A DNA stretch of 64,000 nt from an uncultured Aliiroseovarius sp. (GCF_947492455.1 NZ_CANLNB010000001.1:620001-684000); one strand, 5' to 3'; numbered from the stretch's first letter, positions 27,695 through 37,824 are shown. Numbers and translations are program-made. The notes: generated by a model from the sequence alone, not told the origin.

Positions 27695-28453
27695 CTAGAG
27701 AAGGTCGGTGATCAGCTTCAACGCCATGGCGGATGAGGCGATCACCAGAAGCGGCTTGATCAGGCGCGCGCCGATGCGGGACGCCAGGGAGGAGCCTACG
27801 TAAGCGCCTGCCATCTGTGCCGCGCCCATGGCTAATCCGATCATCCAAAGCGGTGACAGCACCAGCAGGAACCCGGCCAGCCCGCCCACGTTCGAGGCGA
27901 AGTTAAGCAGTTTCGTATGCGCCGTCGCTTTCAGGATCCCGTGGCCCGCCATGGCCACAAAGGCCAGCATGTAGAAGGCACCTGCGCCCGGTCCCAGCAG
28001 GCCGTCATAAAAGGCGACAAGCGGAACGAAAGTCAGCGCGAACAGAGCTGGTGTCAGCCTTTGGTGACGATCCACGTCGTCCAAGCCGGGCTTTAGCGCG
28101 AAGAAGAGTGCGATTGCCACCAGCAAAACGGGCAGTACCATGCGGATCAGCTCGGTCGGCAGGGCGTTGACGGACAGTGCGCCCAGAAGGGCGGCGACAA
28201 AGGCAATGAGGGCGGATTTCGCCTGCCTGCGCAGGTTCACATGGCCTTTGCGGGCATAGGTCACCGCTGCCATGCCCGCGCCGAACAGCCCCTGCACTTT
28301 GTTGGTGGCCAGCGCCGTCACAGGCGGTACGCCAGCGATCAAAAGGGCAGGGAGGGTGATCAGGCCGCCTCCGCCTGCGATGCTGTCTATGAACCCGGCC
28401 ACGAATCCAGCGGCCAGAAGGAAGAGCAAGATTTCCGTTGAAAACTCAGCCAT
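27695..28453 (-). CDS. TauE/SafE (TSUP) family membrane transporter
   Basis: The 252-residue integral membrane protein has about eight hydrophobic helices and the duplicated family signature: GFIDSIAGGGGLITLPALL near the N-terminus, and the repeat-like GLLGPGAGAFYMLAF in the second half. TSUP permeases are thought to export sulfite, sulfoacetate or similar organosulfur anions. The substrate is not evident. The start overlaps the serB stop by 8 bp, so it follows serB on the same transcript. Confidence 0.88.
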   Translation of the reverse strand: MAEFSTEILLFLLAAGFVAGFIDSIAGGGGLITLPALLIAGVPPVTALATNKVQGLFGAGMAAVTYARKGHVNLRRQAKSALIAFVAALLGALSVNALPTELIRMVLPVLLVAIALFFALKPGLDDVDRHQRLTPALFALTFVPLVAFYDGLLGPGAGAFYMLAFVAMAGHGILKATAHTKLLNFASNVGGLAGFLLVLSPLWMIGLAMGAAQMAGAYVGSSLASRIGARLIKPLLVIASSAMALKLITDLL

Positions 28454-29324
28454 CTACGAAGTCTGACTGCGCGTATCCTTGGATATACAGAAGCGCGGTC
28501 AGGTCGCCGTGGTTGATGCGAATATCGCATTCTGCCGCGACTGACGGTTTGGCGTGCAGCGCCACGCCCGCGCCCGCCAGACCCAGCATGCCGAGGTCAT
28601 TGGCGCCGTCACCCACGGCCATCACGTCGTCATGGGACAGGCCAAGGCGGGCGGTGATCTCTTTCAACGCCTGCACTTTGGCTTCGCGACCCAGAATGGG
28701 CATGCCTACGGTGCCGGTCAGTGCGCCACCCTCGACGTTCAGCGTGTTGGCGCGGTTTTCGTCAAAGCCCAGCGTGGCGGCGACATGGGCGGTGAAGGCA
28801 GTGAAGCCGCCGGACACCAACGCCGCATAGGCGCCATTTGCTTTCATCGTCGCCAGCAACGCCTTACCACCGGGCATCAAGGTGATGCGATTGGCCAGCA
28901 CGTCGCCGATGACGCTTTCCGGCAGACCTTTCAGAAGGCCGACGCGTTCGGTCAGGGCACCTTCGAAGTCCAGCTCGCCATTCATGGCGCGGGCGGTGAT
29001 GTCTTTCACGCGCTCGCCGACGCCTGCTTCGTCTGCCAGTTCGTCGATGCATTCCTGCTGGATCATGGTCGAGTCCATATCCGCCAGCAGCATCTTCTTT
29101 TTGCGCCCTTCGGCAGGCAGCACGATCAGGTCGACGCCCATTTTCTGCAGATCATCCCACACGTCCCACTGATTGTCGGGCAGCGCGTCCAGCGAAAATT
29201 CGGCCGCTTCGTCCGGGGCCAGCCACTCGGCGTCCCCACCACCCCACGCGTTGCGCAGGTTTTCGACCAAAGCGGGCTCGAGGTTGCGGGCAGAGGGCGA
29301 TGCGATCAGCGTGGCGATGTACAT
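28446..29324 (-). CDS. serB: Phosphoserine phosphatase SerB
   Basis: SerB catalyses the last step of serine synthesis, dephosphorylating O-phosphoserine. The 292-residue protein has an N-terminal regulatory-type region (1-75) and a HAD catalytic domain with LLADMDSTMIQQECIDELAD (nucleophile D in DMDST), ALVSGGFTAF, and VMAVGDGANDLGMLGLAG. It is divergent from serC-serA, so all three genes of the phosphorylated serine pathway lie together. The start at MYIATLIA is chosen because it matches family N-termini. Confidence 0.96.
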   Translation of the reverse strand: MYIATLIASPSARNLEPALVENLRNAWGGGDAEWLAPDEAAEFSLDALPDNQWDVWDDLQKMGVDLIVLPAEGRKKKMLLADMDSTMIQQECIDELADEAGVGERVKDITARAMNGELDFEGALTERVGLLKGLPESVIGDVLANRITLMPGGKALLATMKANGAYAALVSGGFTAFTAHVAATLGFDENRANTLNVEGGALTGTVGMPILGREAKVQALKEITARLGLSHDDVMAVGDGANDLGMLGLAGAGVALHAKPSVAAECDIRINHGDLTALLYIQGYAQSDFVDG

Positions 29325-29604
29325 GGGCGGGCCTTTGTTGGGCAAATTGAAGCTGTCCGTTTCATGCGGCAGATCGCGCCTGTTTCACAAGGCCGAATCC
29401 ATAAAATTGGCGATCTGATGGCGCGAATTCCCAGTCTCCGGACGCGACGCAAGTTTCCGATAGTGGTCATTTTGCGCCCGTTTTCGACCCATCGAATGTC
29501 AATTCCGACGCTTTTTTGCTTGTGCAGCATCAAAACGCGCCTTACTTCGGTCAGTGGGACACCCCTCCCCAACGAGGGGCGATTTATCTGGAAGGGTAGC
29601 ATCG
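29325..29604. promoter_or_regulatory. Divergent serB / serC control region
   Basis: These 280 bases between serB and serC hold the promoters for the serine genes. A CCCCTC / GAGGGG hairpin (29562-29579) lies about 25 bases before the serC start, just upstream of its ribosome-binding site GGAAGGG, and could affect serC translation. No known riboswitch fold was recognised. Confidence 0.4.
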
Positions 29605-30750
29605 ATGGCTATTTCGAAACCGGCAACGCGGCCGGCTAACCCGCGTTTTTCCTCTGGCCCCTGCGCCAAACCCCCCACATGGAACCTTGATGCCCTGGCC
29701 GACGCCGCCTTGGGTCGCTCGCACCGTGCCGCCATCGGCAAGGACAAGCTGAAAGCGGCCATTGAAGGCACGCGCGAAGTGCTGGGCATCCCCGCTGACT
29801 ACAAGATCGGCATCGTTCCCGCGTCGGACACTGGCGCGGTTGAAATGGCACTGTGGTCGCTTCTGGGCGCCCGCGGGGTCGAGATGCTGGCTTGGGAATC
29901 CTTTGGATCTGGCTGGGTCACCGATGTTGTGAAACAGCTGAAGCTGGACGCCGTCGCCAAGACCGCTGATTACGGCCAACTGCCTGATCTGGCATCCGTC
30001 GATTTCACCAATGACGTTGTCTTTACCTGGAACGGCACCACCTCGGGCGTGCGCGTTCCGAACGGTGACTGGATTGCCGATGACCGTGAAGGTTTGACCA
30101 TCTGTGATGCGACTTCGGCCGCGTTTGCGATGGACCTGCCGTGGGACAAGCTGGATGTGACCACCTTCTCTTGGCAGAAAGTTCTGGGCGGTGAAGCCGC
30201 GCACGGCATTCTGATCCTGAGCCCGCGTGCCGTTGAGCGTCTGGAAAGCTACACCCCCACATGGCCGCTGCCGAAGATCTTCCGCCTGACCAAAGGCGGC
30301 AAGCTGATCGAGGGCATCTTCACCGGCGCGACGATCAACACGCCGTCGATGCTGGCGGTTGAGGACTATCTGTTCGCCCTCGATTGGGCGCGTTCGGTTG
30401 GCGGGCTGGAAGGTCTGATCCACCGTGCAGACGCCAACACCAAGGCCGTCGCTGATTTCGTCGAGATGCGTGACTGGGTCGACTTCCTTGCCGAGGACGC
30501 GACCACGCTGTCGAACACCTCGGTCTGCCTGAAGTTCACCGACGACCGCATCAAAGATGGCGCAAGTTTCGCCAAGGCCGTGGCCAAGCGTCTGGAAGCC
30601 GAAGGCGTGGCACTGGATGTTGGCGCCTATCGTGACGCCCCTGCCGGTCTGCGCATCTGGTGTGGCGGCACGGTCGAGACGTCGGACGTCGAGGCCCTGA
30701 TGCCGTGGCTGGATTGGGCGTTCAACTCCGAAATCGAAGCTCAAGCCTAA
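29605..30750 (+). CDS. serC: Phosphoserine aminotransferase SerC
   Basis: SerC is a PLP enzyme converting 3-phosphohydroxypyruvate and glutamate to phosphoserine and 2-oxoglutarate. The 381-residue protein is the alphaproteobacterial/archaeal-type SerC. Blocks visible are [46 protein letters not shown] and the PLP lysine region [16 protein letters not shown] (K at about 192). The start at MAISKPATR has GGAAGGG upstream. serA follows 138 bases later across two hairpins. Confidence 0.96.
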   Translation: MAISKPATRPANPRFSSGPCAKPPTWNLDALADAALGRSHRAAIGKDKLKAAIEGTREVLGIPADYKIGIVPASDTGAVEMALWSLLGARGVEMLAWESFGSGWVTDVVKQLKLDAVAKTADYGQLPDLASVDFTNDVVFTWNGTTSGVRVPNGDWIADDREGLTICDATSAAFAMDLPWDKLDVTTFSWQKVLGGEAAHGILILSPRAVERLESYTPTWPLPKIFRLTKGGKLIEGIFTGATINTPSMLAVEDYLFALDWARSVGGLEGLIHRADANTKAVADFVEMRDWVDFLAEDATTLSNTSVCLKFTDDRIKDGASFAKAVAKRLEAEGVALDVGAYRDAPAGLRIWCGGTVETSDVEALMPWLDWAFNSEIEAQA

Positions 30751-30761
30751 GAGACTGTATC

Positions 30762-30808
30762 GCCCGGCGGACACGCCGGGCAGCGCCCGACCCTCCCCAC
30801 GGGAGGGC
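30762..30808 (+). promoter_or_regulatory. Two tandem GC hairpins between serC and serA
   Basis: GCCCGGCG-GACA-CGCCGGGC (30762-30781) is followed by CCCTCC-ccac-GGGAGG (about 30791-30806). Neither has a T-run. They could be processing or stability elements between serC and serA, or an attenuation site that sets different levels of the two enzymes. Confidence 0.5.
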
Positions 30809-30888
30809 GCTTCGCACCCACCCAGGGTCAGGCGCAGCCCTATCCAATCTTCGGCCCCTCGTGGCCCCCGACATAAAGGACCAAACAC

Positions 30889-32481
30889 ATGGCCCCCAAA
30901 GTACTCGTATCCGACAAGCTTTCGGAAACCGCCGTTCAGATCTTCCGCGACCGTGGCATCGAAGTCGATTTTGAGCCCAACCTTGGTAAAGACAAGGACG
31001 CTCTGGCTGCCAAGATCGGCGACTATGACGGTCTGGCAATCCGCTCGGCCACCAAAGTGACCGAGAAAATCCTTGAAGCTGCGACCAACCTGAAGGTTGT
31101 TGCGCGCGCCGGCATCGGTACCGACAACGTCGACAAAGTTGCTGCCTCGAAAGCCGGTGTGATCGTGATGAACACGCCGTTTGGCAACATGATCACCACC
31201 GCCGAGCACGCCATCGCGATGATGTTCGCTGTGGCGCGCCAGATCCCCGAAGCATCGGCCTCGACCCACGCGGGTAAGTGGGAAAAGTCGAAATTCATGG
31301 GTGTTGAACTGACCAACAAGACGCTGGGCGTCATTGGCGCAGGCAACATCGGTGGCATCGTCTGCGACCGTGCGCTGGGTCTGAAGATGAAAGTGGTCGC
31401 CTATGACCCCTTCCTGTCGGAAGAGAAAGCCGCCAGCATGGGCGTTGAAAAGGTCGAGCTGGACGAGCTTCTGGCCCGCGCTGATTTCATCACCCTGCAC
31501 GTGCCGCTGATCGACGCGACCCGCAACATTCTGAGCCGCGAGAACCTGCTGAAAACCAAAGCTGGCGTGCGCATTATCAACTGTGCCCGCGGTGGTCTGG
31601 TGGATGAAGAGGCTCTGGCCGACCTGCTGAAATCGGGTCACGTGGCCGGGGCTGCCTTCGACGTGTTCGCCGAAGAGCCCGCAACTGAGAACCCGCTCTT
31701 CAACTTGCCCAACGTCGTCTGCACCCCGCACCTTGGCGCGGCAACGACCGAAGCACAGGAAAACGTGGCGCTGCAGGTGGCGGAACAGATGTCGGATTAC
31801 CTGCTGACCGGTGCCGTTCAGAACGCCCTGAACATGCCGTCCGTCACCGCTGAAGAAGCCAAAGTTATGGGCCCGTGGATCAAACTGGCCGAGCATCTGG
31901 GTGCGTTCGTGGGTCAGATGACTGACGAGCCGATCAAGGCCGTGAACATCCTTTATGATGGTGTTGCGTCGGAAATGAACCTGAAGGCGCTGGACTGTGC
32001 CGTCATTGCTGGCCTGATGAAGCCGCAGACCCCGGACGTGAACATGGTGTCGGCACCTGTTGTTGCGGCAGATCGCGGCATCAAGACCTCGACCACCACG
32101 CAAGCCAAGGGTGGTGCGTTTGACGGTTACATCAAGGTGACCGTTGTGACCGAAAACCGCGAGCGTTCGATCGCTGGTACGGTCTTCTCGGACGGCAAGC
32201 CGCGCTTCATCCAGATCAAAGGCATCAACATCGACGCCGAGATCGGCAGCCACATGCTCTATACCACCAACGAAGACGTGCCGGGCATCATTGGTACACT
32301 GGGTAAAACCATGGGCGAAAACGGCGTGAACATCGCGAACTTTACCCTGGGCCGTAAGGAAACCGGTGGTGACGCCATTGCGCTTCTGTACGTGGATCAC
32401 CGCATCTCGGACGACGTGCTGAACACGCTGCGTGATACTGGCCTGTTCAACTCGGTCAGCCCGCTTGAGTTCGACGTTTAA
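30889..32481 (+). CDS. serA: D-3-phosphoglycerate dehydrogenase SerA
   Basis: SerA oxidises 3-phosphoglycerate to 3-phosphohydroxypyruvate with NAD, the committing step of serine synthesis. The 530-residue long form has a substrate domain, the NAD-binding domain with TLGVIGAGNIGGIVCDRALG (about residues 140-160), catalytic Arg/Glu/His in NCARGGLVDEEAL and CTPHLGAATTEAQ, an intervening ASB domain (about 310-450) and a C-terminal ACT domain (about 455-525) for serine feedback. Followed by a clear terminator. Confidence 0.97.
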   Translation: MAPKVLVSDKLSETAVQIFRDRGIEVDFEPNLGKDKDALAAKIGDYDGLAIRSATKVTEKILEAATNLKVVARAGIGTDNVDKVAASKAGVIVMNTPFGNMITTAEHAIAMMFAVARQIPEASASTHAGKWEKSKFMGVELTNKTLGVIGAGNIGGIVCDRALGLKMKVVAYDPFLSEEKAASMGVEKVELDELLARADFITLHVPLIDATRNILSRENLLKTKAGVRIINCARGGLVDEEALADLLKSGHVAGAAFDVFAEEPATENPLFNLPNVVCTPHLGAATTEAQENVALQVAEQMSDYLLTGAVQNALNMPSVTAEEAKVMGPWIKLAEHLGAFVGQMTDEPIKAVNILYDGVASEMNLKALDCAVIAGLMKPQTPDVNMVSAPVVAADRGIKTSTTTQAKGGAFDGYIKVTVVTENRERSIAGTVFSDGKPRFIQIKGINIDAEIGSHMLYTTNEDVPGIIGTLGKTMGENGVNIANFTLGRKETGGDAIALLYVDHRISDDVLNTLRDTGLFNSVSPLEFDV

Positions 32482-32500
32482 GCGTCAATCAGACAACGGA

Positions 32501-32533
32501 AAGCCCCGGTCCTTCGCCGGGGCTTTTCTTTTT
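32501..32533 (+). terminator. Rho-independent terminator after serA
   Basis: AAGCCCCGG (32501-32509) pairs with CCGGGGCTT (32517-32525) across a 7-base loop and is followed by TTCTTTTT. It lies 20 bases after the serA stop. Confidence 0.92.
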
Positions 32534-32576
32534 GGGCCATATGCCTAGGGTGGCCGCAGAAGAAGGAGCACCCGCC

Positions 32577-33332
32577 ATGCGCGCCTATGCGATCGGAGAC
32601 ATTCACGGCCATCTGGACAAACTGGGAGCCGCCCACGCGCTGATCGCCGAAGACCGCGCGCGCTGTGGCGATACGGATGCGCCCGTTGTGCATATCGGAG
32701 ACCTCGTCGACCGTGGCCCCAACAGCCCCGGCGTGATCCAGTTCCTGATCGACGGACGGGCGCGTGGGGAAAACTGGGTGGTGCTGAAGGGCAATCACGA
32801 CCGCATGATGGAGATGTTCCTGCGCGAACAGCCCATGGTCGATACCCAGCTTTTGTATGACTACAACTGGCTACACGCGCGGATCGGCGGGATCGAGACG
32901 CTCGCCAGCTATGGGGTCGAGGTGCCAGATGGCATCCGCACCTATCAACTGCACCCCAAGGCACGCGTAGCTGTGCCGGAAAGCCATCGGAACTATTTGG
33001 CGAACCTACCGTCACACTACCGTCTGGGCGACCTGTATTTTGCCCATGCAGGCATCCGTCCGGGCGTGCCCTTGGATCAACAGACCGAGGACGACCTGTG
33101 CTGGATTCGCAAGGAGTTCCATCAGTCCACCGCCGACCACGGCCCACTCATCGTGCATGGCCACACGCCAGTGGACGCGGTCACGCATTACGGCAACCGC
33201 CTGAACATCGACACCGGCGCCGGACACGGCAAAGCCATCTCGGCCGTGGTGATCGAGGGGCGGGATGCGTGGGTGTTGACGGGTGAGGGGCGGGACAAGG
33301 CCGTGCGCGAGGCGCCCTTGTTCCGGTTTTAG
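32577..33332 (+). CDS. Metallophosphoesterase (serine/threonine phosphatase-like)
   Basis: This 251-residue calcineurin-like phosphoesterase has the metal-ligand motifs AIGDIHGH (residues 5-12), HIGDLVDRGPNS, LKGNHDRMM, YFAHAGIRPG and IVHGHTPVD. The order and spacing are those of bacterial PrpE/ApaH-like protein phosphatases; the substrate (phosphoprotein or dinucleotide) is open. Its stop overlaps the convergent Fic gene by 4 bases. Confidence 0.9.
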   Translation: MRAYAIGDIHGHLDKLGAAHALIAEDRARCGDTDAPVVHIGDLVDRGPNSPGVIQFLIDGRARGENWVVLKGNHDRMMEMFLREQPMVDTQLLYDYNWLHARIGGIETLASYGVEVPDGIRTYQLHPKARVAVPESHRNYLANLPSHYRLGDLYFAHAGIRPGVPLDQQTEDDLCWIRKEFHQSTADHGPLIVHGHTPVDAVTHYGNRLNIDTGAGHGKAISAVVIEGRDAWVLTGEGRDKAVREAPLFRF

Positions 33333-34471
33333 GTGGAATTTCTGACCAGTTCTAACAGGGGCTCAAACGCATACATTGCGGGTCGCCGCCCCGCAGATGG
33401 GACAATCGTTCTAAGCAATCCGTGCTCTACCAAACTGCGCGTGAAACGGTTTGCAGTCGGCGCGGGAATACCGCTGGTGCTGGTGAAGACGTTGTTGCGG
33501 AAATACGGGTTTGCGAAGGCGAAATCCAACGCATGGTTGGACCATTGGGATTTCAGAACTTCTCGGAATTCTTCCCGCATTTTCTCGTACAGCGCCTGAA
33601 TTGCTTCAGCCGTTTCCAAGTTCTCAAGCGCCTGCGCGTTCAGTGCTTTCAGGAAGAACACCGCCCATTCGGTCCAATCTCCATCAGCGGAAACGGCGCG
33701 CATGCGTTCTATGTACTCATCCTTGTTTTGTTCGAAGTAGCCACTGACATAGAAATGGGGTTGGCTGATCAGGCCGAGCTTCCAGAGCATCAGGGTGATG
33801 AGCATTCTTCCGACACGGCCATTCCCATCCTCGAACGGGTGCAGGGCTTCGAACTCGACATGTGCAAGTGCAGTGCGCAGAAGTGGGATCTGTTTGTCGG
33901 AGGCAATGAACGAGATAAGTGCTTCCATCCCGCCGGGAAGGCTTTGCGGACTGATCGGGATGAATTGAATCCTCCGCGTGCCTCGGTCCCCGATATAGTT
34001 TTGTTCGGTTTTGTAGGATCCGGGATGCTTTGAGGCCCCACGCCCGAACGCAAGCAAAGTTTGATGCGCCGTCCGAAGCAGGTGTTCAGAGATGGGCCTG
34101 CCTTCGCTAAGCGCTTGCTGCGATTGCCTGAGCGCACGCGCGTATAGAGAGACTTCAATGGTCTCACTGCGTGCCAGCCTATGGGCATCGGCCTCTCCTG
34201 ATTGGGCGTCCGCTTCAAGCTGCATCACCTCGTCAATGGTCGAGATAGTTCCTTCCATGCGTGACGAAACAACAGCATCTCTGGTACGCAATGGTGCGAG
34301 GAGGATTTCTGAATTCAGCATTCCGGCCAACATTTGATCGTATCTGGCGAGGGATGCTGTGGCTTCGGTGAGTGGTTGAAGAAGCTTCTGCAGATCTAAG
34401 TCCTGAGGGGGGAACTGATCATAGTGGTATTCGACTGCGTCGCTTAGTTCGATTGCGGCTTTGTCGATCAT
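33329..34471 (-). CDS. Fic-domain protein (predicted AMPylase), self-inhibited type
   Basis: The 380-residue protein has a Fic_N region and an inhibitory helix with the (S/T)xxxE(G/N) motif, SSRMEG at residues 69-74. The Fic core follows with the full catalytic motif HPFEDGNGRVGR at 211-222. A C-terminal winged-helix region (about 312-375, with STSGIPAPTANRFTRSL) ends it. Fic enzymes transfer AMP to target hydroxyls; the inhibitory glutamate E73 would block ATP binding, so this is a class II self-contained toxin/regulator with no separate antitoxin gene. Its base composition is less GC-rich than that of its neighbours, suggesting transfer. Target unknown. Confidence 0.92.
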   Translation of the reverse strand: MIDKAAIELSDAVEYHYDQFPPQDLDLQKLLQPLTEATASLARYDQMLAGMLNSEILLAPLRTRDAVVSSRMEGTISTIDEVMQLEADAQSGEADAHRLARSETIEVSLYARALRQSQQALSEGRPISEHLLRTAHQTLLAFGRGASKHPGSYKTEQNYIGDRGTRRIQFIPISPQSLPGGMEALISFIASDKQIPLLRTALAHVEFEALHPFEDGNGRVGRMLITLMLWKLGLISQPHFYVSGYFEQNKDEYIERMRAVSADGDWTEWAVFFLKALNAQALENLETAEAIQALYEKMREEFREVLKSQWSNHALDFAFANPYFRNNVFTSTSGIPAPTANRFTRSLVEHGLLRTIVPSAGRRPAMYAFEPLLELVRNST

Positions 34472-34632
34472 TTTCTAAATTCCATGACGCTCAATCTGCT
34501 TTGATGTAAACGTATGAGGCGAAATTGGCTTAGTCAATCAATATTCGCACTCTGTGATCGGCAAGATGTGTTGTCGCGCACAAACGATGTTCAAATAAGT
34601 TTGTTCGTCACTAAGCGGGAAAAATGACTCAC
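34472..34632. promoter_or_regulatory. AT-rich region upstream of fic
   Basis: This AT-rich segment must carry the fic promoter on the minus strand. A loose repeat GTTCAAATAAGTTTGTTC at 34590-34607 was examined as a LexA-type site but its spacing is wrong. I see nothing else. Confidence 0.3.
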
Positions 34633-34664
34633 AAAAAAGCCCCGGTGTTTACACCGGGGCTTTC
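34633..34664 (-). terminator. Rho-independent terminator of pnp
   Basis: Read on the minus strand, AAAGCCCCGGTG and CACCGGGGCTTT form a 12-bp stem with a 4-base loop and are followed by TTTTGT. It lies about 20 bases after the pnp stop. Confidence 0.92.
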
Positions 34665-34683
34665 TGTGTCGAAAGACGAAAAT

Positions 34684-36831
34684 TTACTCTTCGTCTTTTT
34701 TCTTTTTCGGCTCAGGAGCAACCTCTTCGCCGGTTTCCTGATCGACAACTTTCATCGACAGGCGAACTTTGCCGCGGTCATCGAAGCCAAGCAGTTTGAC
34801 TTTGACTTCCTGGCCTTCCTTCAGAACGTCCGACGGATGGTTCAGGCGGCGGTTTTCGATCTGGCTGACGTGCACCAGGCCGTCGCGCTTACCGAAGAAG
34901 TTCACGAAGGCGCCGAAGTCGACGATCTTCACAACTTTACCGGTGTAGATCGCGCCTTCTTCCGGCTCGGCGACGATCGCGTGGATCATCTCGTACGCCT
35001 TGGCGATGGCGTCGCCGTTCGGCGATGCGATCTTGATCACGCCGTCGTCGTTGATGTCGACCTTGGCGCCCGACACTTCAACGATCTCGCGGATGACCTT
35101 ACCGCCCGAGCCGATCACTTCACGGATCTTGTCGGTCGGGATGTTCATGGTCTCGATGCGCGGAGCGTGAGCCGAGAATTCCTGACGGCCTTCGGTCAGG
35201 GCTTTGCCCATCTCGTTTAGGATGTGCATACGGCCATCCTTGGCTTGTGCCAGGGCTTTCTCCATGATCTCGGGCGTGATGCCTGCGACCTTGATGTCCA
35301 TCTGCAGCGAGGTGATGCCGTTTTCGGTACCAGCCACTTTGAAGTCCATGTCACCCAGGTGATCTTCGTCACCCAGAATGTCGGTCAGAACAGCATACGA
35401 ACCGTCATCTTCCAGGATCAGACCCATGGCCACACCTGCAACCGGCGCTTTCAGCGGAACAGCGGCGTCCATCATGGACAGCGAGCCACCACAAACCGAC
35501 GCCATCGAGGACGAGCCGTTCGATTCAGTGATCTCTGACACCAGACGGATGGTGTAGGGGAAGTCGGTTGCCGACGGCAGAACAGCCTGCAGCGCACGCC
35601 ATGCCAGCTTGCCGTGACCGATTTCACGACGGCCCGGAGGGCCAAAGCGGCCAACTTCACCAACCGAATACGGAGGGAAGTTGTAGTGCAGCAGGAAGTT
35701 CGACTTGTAGGTGCCGGTCAGCGCGTCGATCATCTGTTCGTCGTCGCCGGTGCCCAGAGTGGTCACAACCAGACCTTGGGTCTCGCCGCGGGTGAACAGG
35801 GCCGAACCGTGCGTACGCGGTAGGATGCCAACCGAGCTGTCGATGGCGCGGACAGTGTCCAGTGCGCGACCGTCGATACGCTTGCCGGTTTTCACAACGT
35901 CGCCACGCACAACAGCCGATTCCAGCTTCTTCAGAGCGGTGCCGAGGTTTGCGTCCTCTTGCTGCTCTTCGGTCAGCGATGCGATGATTTCTTCCTTGGC
36001 GGCAGCAACAGCAGCAACGCGTTCCTGCTTGTCGGTGTTGCCATATGCAGCGCGGATCTTGTCTTCGCCAGCGGCTTTGACAGCCTCGTACAGCTCCGAG
36101 TAGTCAGCAGGCTGGAAGTCGAACGGTTCGTTCGCGGCTTCTTCGGCCAGTTCGATGATCAGGTCGATCACCGGCTGGATCTGCTCGTGGGCGAACTTCA
36201 CGGCGCCCAGCATTTCGGCTTCCGACAGTTCGTAGGCTTCCGATTCCACCATCATCACGGCGTCTTTGGTGCCGGCGACAACAAGGTCCAGACGCTGGTC
36301 CGGGTTGTTGCGCAGATCGTGCATGTCGTCGCAGGTCGGGTTCAGGATGTATTCGCCATCTTCGAAACCAACGCGGCAAGCGCCGATCGGGCCCATGAAC
36401 GGAGCGCCCGAAATGGTCAGAGCAGCCGAGGCAGCGATCATCGCAACCATGTCGGGGTCGTTAACCAGGTCGTGCGACAGCACGGTGCAGATCACCAGAA
36501 CTTCGTTTTTGAAGCCGGGAACGAACAGCGGGCGGATCGGACGGTCGATCAGGCGCGAGGTCAGCGTCTCTTTTTCGGTCGGACGGGCTTCACGCTTGAA
36601 GAAACCACCGGGGATTTTACCAGCAGCATAGTATTTTTCGTTGTAGTGAACCGTCAGCGGGAAGAAGTCCTGACCGGGCTTCTGCTGGCGCGCGAAGGTC
36701 ACGTTGGCCATAACGGAAGTCTCGCCCAGAGTGGCGATGACCGAACCGTCGGCCTGACGGGCAACCTTACCCGTTTCCAGAGTGAGGGTTTCTTCGCCCC
36801 ACTCCATCGATTTTTTAGTTACGTCAAACAT
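34684..36831 (-). CDS. pnp: Polyribonucleotide nucleotidyltransferase (PNPase)
   Basis: PNPase is a phosphorolytic 3'-5' exoribonuclease of RNA decay. The roughly 715-residue protein has two RNase PH domains (about 1-220 and 310-540) around a helical linker, with [20 protein letters not shown] and the second-domain [12 protein letters not shown], followed by a KH domain ([17 protein letters not shown], about 560-610) and an S1 domain (about 622-690), and ends in a Lys-rich tail. The start may be either of two adjacent ATGs (36834 or 36831). Upstream on the same strand are a fatty-acid hydroxylase gene and rpsO; the widespread rpsO-pnp pair is thus interrupted. Confidence 0.97.
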   Translation of the reverse strand: MFDVTKKSMEWGEETLTLETGKVARQADGSVIATLGETSVMANVTFARQQKPGQDFFPLTVHYNEKYYAAGKIPGGFFKREARPTEKETLTSRLIDRPIRPLFVPGFKNEVLVICTVLSHDLVNDPDMVAMIAASAALTISGAPFMGPIGACRVGFEDGEYILNPTCDDMHDLRNNPDQRLDLVVAGTKDAVMMVESEAYELSEAEMLGAVKFAHEQIQPVIDLIIELAEEAANEPFDFQPADYSELYEAVKAAGEDKIRAAYGNTDKQERVAAVAAAKEEIIASLTEEQQEDANLGTALKKLESAVVRGDVVKTGKRIDGRALDTVRAIDSSVGILPRTHGSALFTRGETQGLVVTTLGTGDDEQMIDALTGTYKSNFLLHYNFPPYSVGEVGRFGPPGRREIGHGKLAWRALQAVLPSATDFPYTIRLVSEITESNGSSSMASVCGGSLSMMDAAVPLKAPVAGVAMGLILEDDGSYAVLTDILGDEDHLGDMDFKVAGTENGITSLQMDIKVAGITPEIMEKALAQAKDGRMHILNEMGKALTEGRQEFSAHAPRIETMNIPTDKIREVIGSGGKVIREIVEVSGAKVDINDDGVIKIASPNGDAIAKAYEMIHAIVAEPEEGAIYTGKVVKIVDFGAFVNFFGKRDGLVHVSQIENRRLNHPSDVLKEGQEVKVKLLGFDDRGKVRLSMKVVDQETGEEVAPEPKKKKDEE

Positions 36832-37011
36832 CATGTTTTCCTAGTTGGAAGCACTCCCGGCCCTCCGGGTCTTCCGTTTTCATGGTGGCCCCATTGCCAC
36901 CGACCCCTCTACCTTTTTCATGCGCCGGGGTCGAAGCGTCACGTCTCAGATGCGTGCGCCTTACAGGAAAACAAGGGGTTTGGAAAGCAAAACCGTTAGC
37001 GCTGCTGCGCC

Positions 37012-37728
37012 CTAGCTGTGGCGGCGGCGCGGGTGCTTGGTGATGCCAAAGGCCTTGCGGGCGGTGACAAGGCGCAGATCCTCGGGGTCCATGCCCATCG
37101 ACAGGATGGTTTCACGGTCAAAGCGTTCGCGCGCGACCTGCGCGTCGTGCTTGGTGCCGAACAACCGGTCGATCCAGTTCATGCCAAAGCTGACATGGAA
37201 GGTGGCCTCGTGATCTTGAAAGTGATGCGCCAGATGGGTGCGCGTCACGCGTTGTCCGAACCAGCCTTTCGGCACGTTCAGATGCGCCAGCGTGTGACAG
37301 TATTCATAGAAGGTGAAAGCGCTGACCGAGCCGACAAACAGCGCCACATAGGCAAACAGCGCCGCCGGTCCCAGCCCCAGAACGGGCCACAGGACAAGCG
37401 TGTGCAGAACGAACGAGATCGTGCCGAAGCGCAGGGGGTACCAGTGATCGCCGCCGGTGAAGAACTCGGGATCGTTCGGGAACTCGTGGTGGCCGATATG
37501 GCTGCGGTAAAGCTCATTGAACACGCCCTGATCGGTGGGCGGCTCGCGATGCAGCAGAAAACGGTGCATGGCGTATTCGACAAAGAACTGCGCCAGAACG
37601 CCATAGGCGATGGCCAGCAGAAGCCATGGCGTGAACCAGATCCCCAGCACAATCAGGCCCGAAAGCCAGAACGGAAACAGCCGTTGCAAGCTTCCCATGT
37701 TCATCAGGACGCGGATGGTTTCTTTCAT
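37012..37728 (-). CDS. Fatty acid hydroxylase / sterol desaturase family membrane protein
   Basis: The 238-residue protein has about four hydrophobic helices and a full set of diiron histidine boxes: MHRFLLH (about 54-60), SHIGHHEF, HTLAHL and THLAHHFQDHEATFHVSFG. These define the fatty acid hydroxylase superfamily (sterol desaturases, carotenoid hydroxylases, 2-hydroxylases). The substrate is not known. GGAG precedes the ATG. It lies between rpsO and pnp, in the same direction, an unusual insertion into an otherwise conserved pair. Confidence 0.87.
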   Translation of the reverse strand: MKETIRVLMNMGSLQRLFPFWLSGLIVLGIWFTPWLLLAIAYGVLAQFFVEYAMHRFLLHREPPTDQGVFNELYRSHIGHHEFPNDPEFFTGGDHWYPLRFGTISFVLHTLVLWPVLGLGPAALFAYVALFVGSVSAFTFYEYCHTLAHLNVPKGWFGQRVTRTHLAHHFQDHEATFHVSFGMNWIDRLFGTKHDAQVARERFDRETILSMGMDPEDLRLVTARKAFGITKHPRRRHS

Positions 37729-37824
37729 CGTTTTCTCCTCACCTGACATAAGGTGAGCGATGACCGCCGGTCATTTCAAGCCAGACCACACGTAAAGCAG
37801 GAAGTGTGTTTGGGGCGGACCCTC

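Noticed and set aside
29584-32400. A very long open frame (over 900 codons) on the minus strand, antisense to serC and serA.
   Set aside because: It is the mirror of strongly supported genes, rich in His/Gly/Arg as expected from GC-rich codon bias, and has no domain.
34590-34607. GTTC...GTTC repeat upstream of fic as an alphaproteobacterial LexA site.
   Set aside because: The half-sites are 10 bases apart instead of 7.
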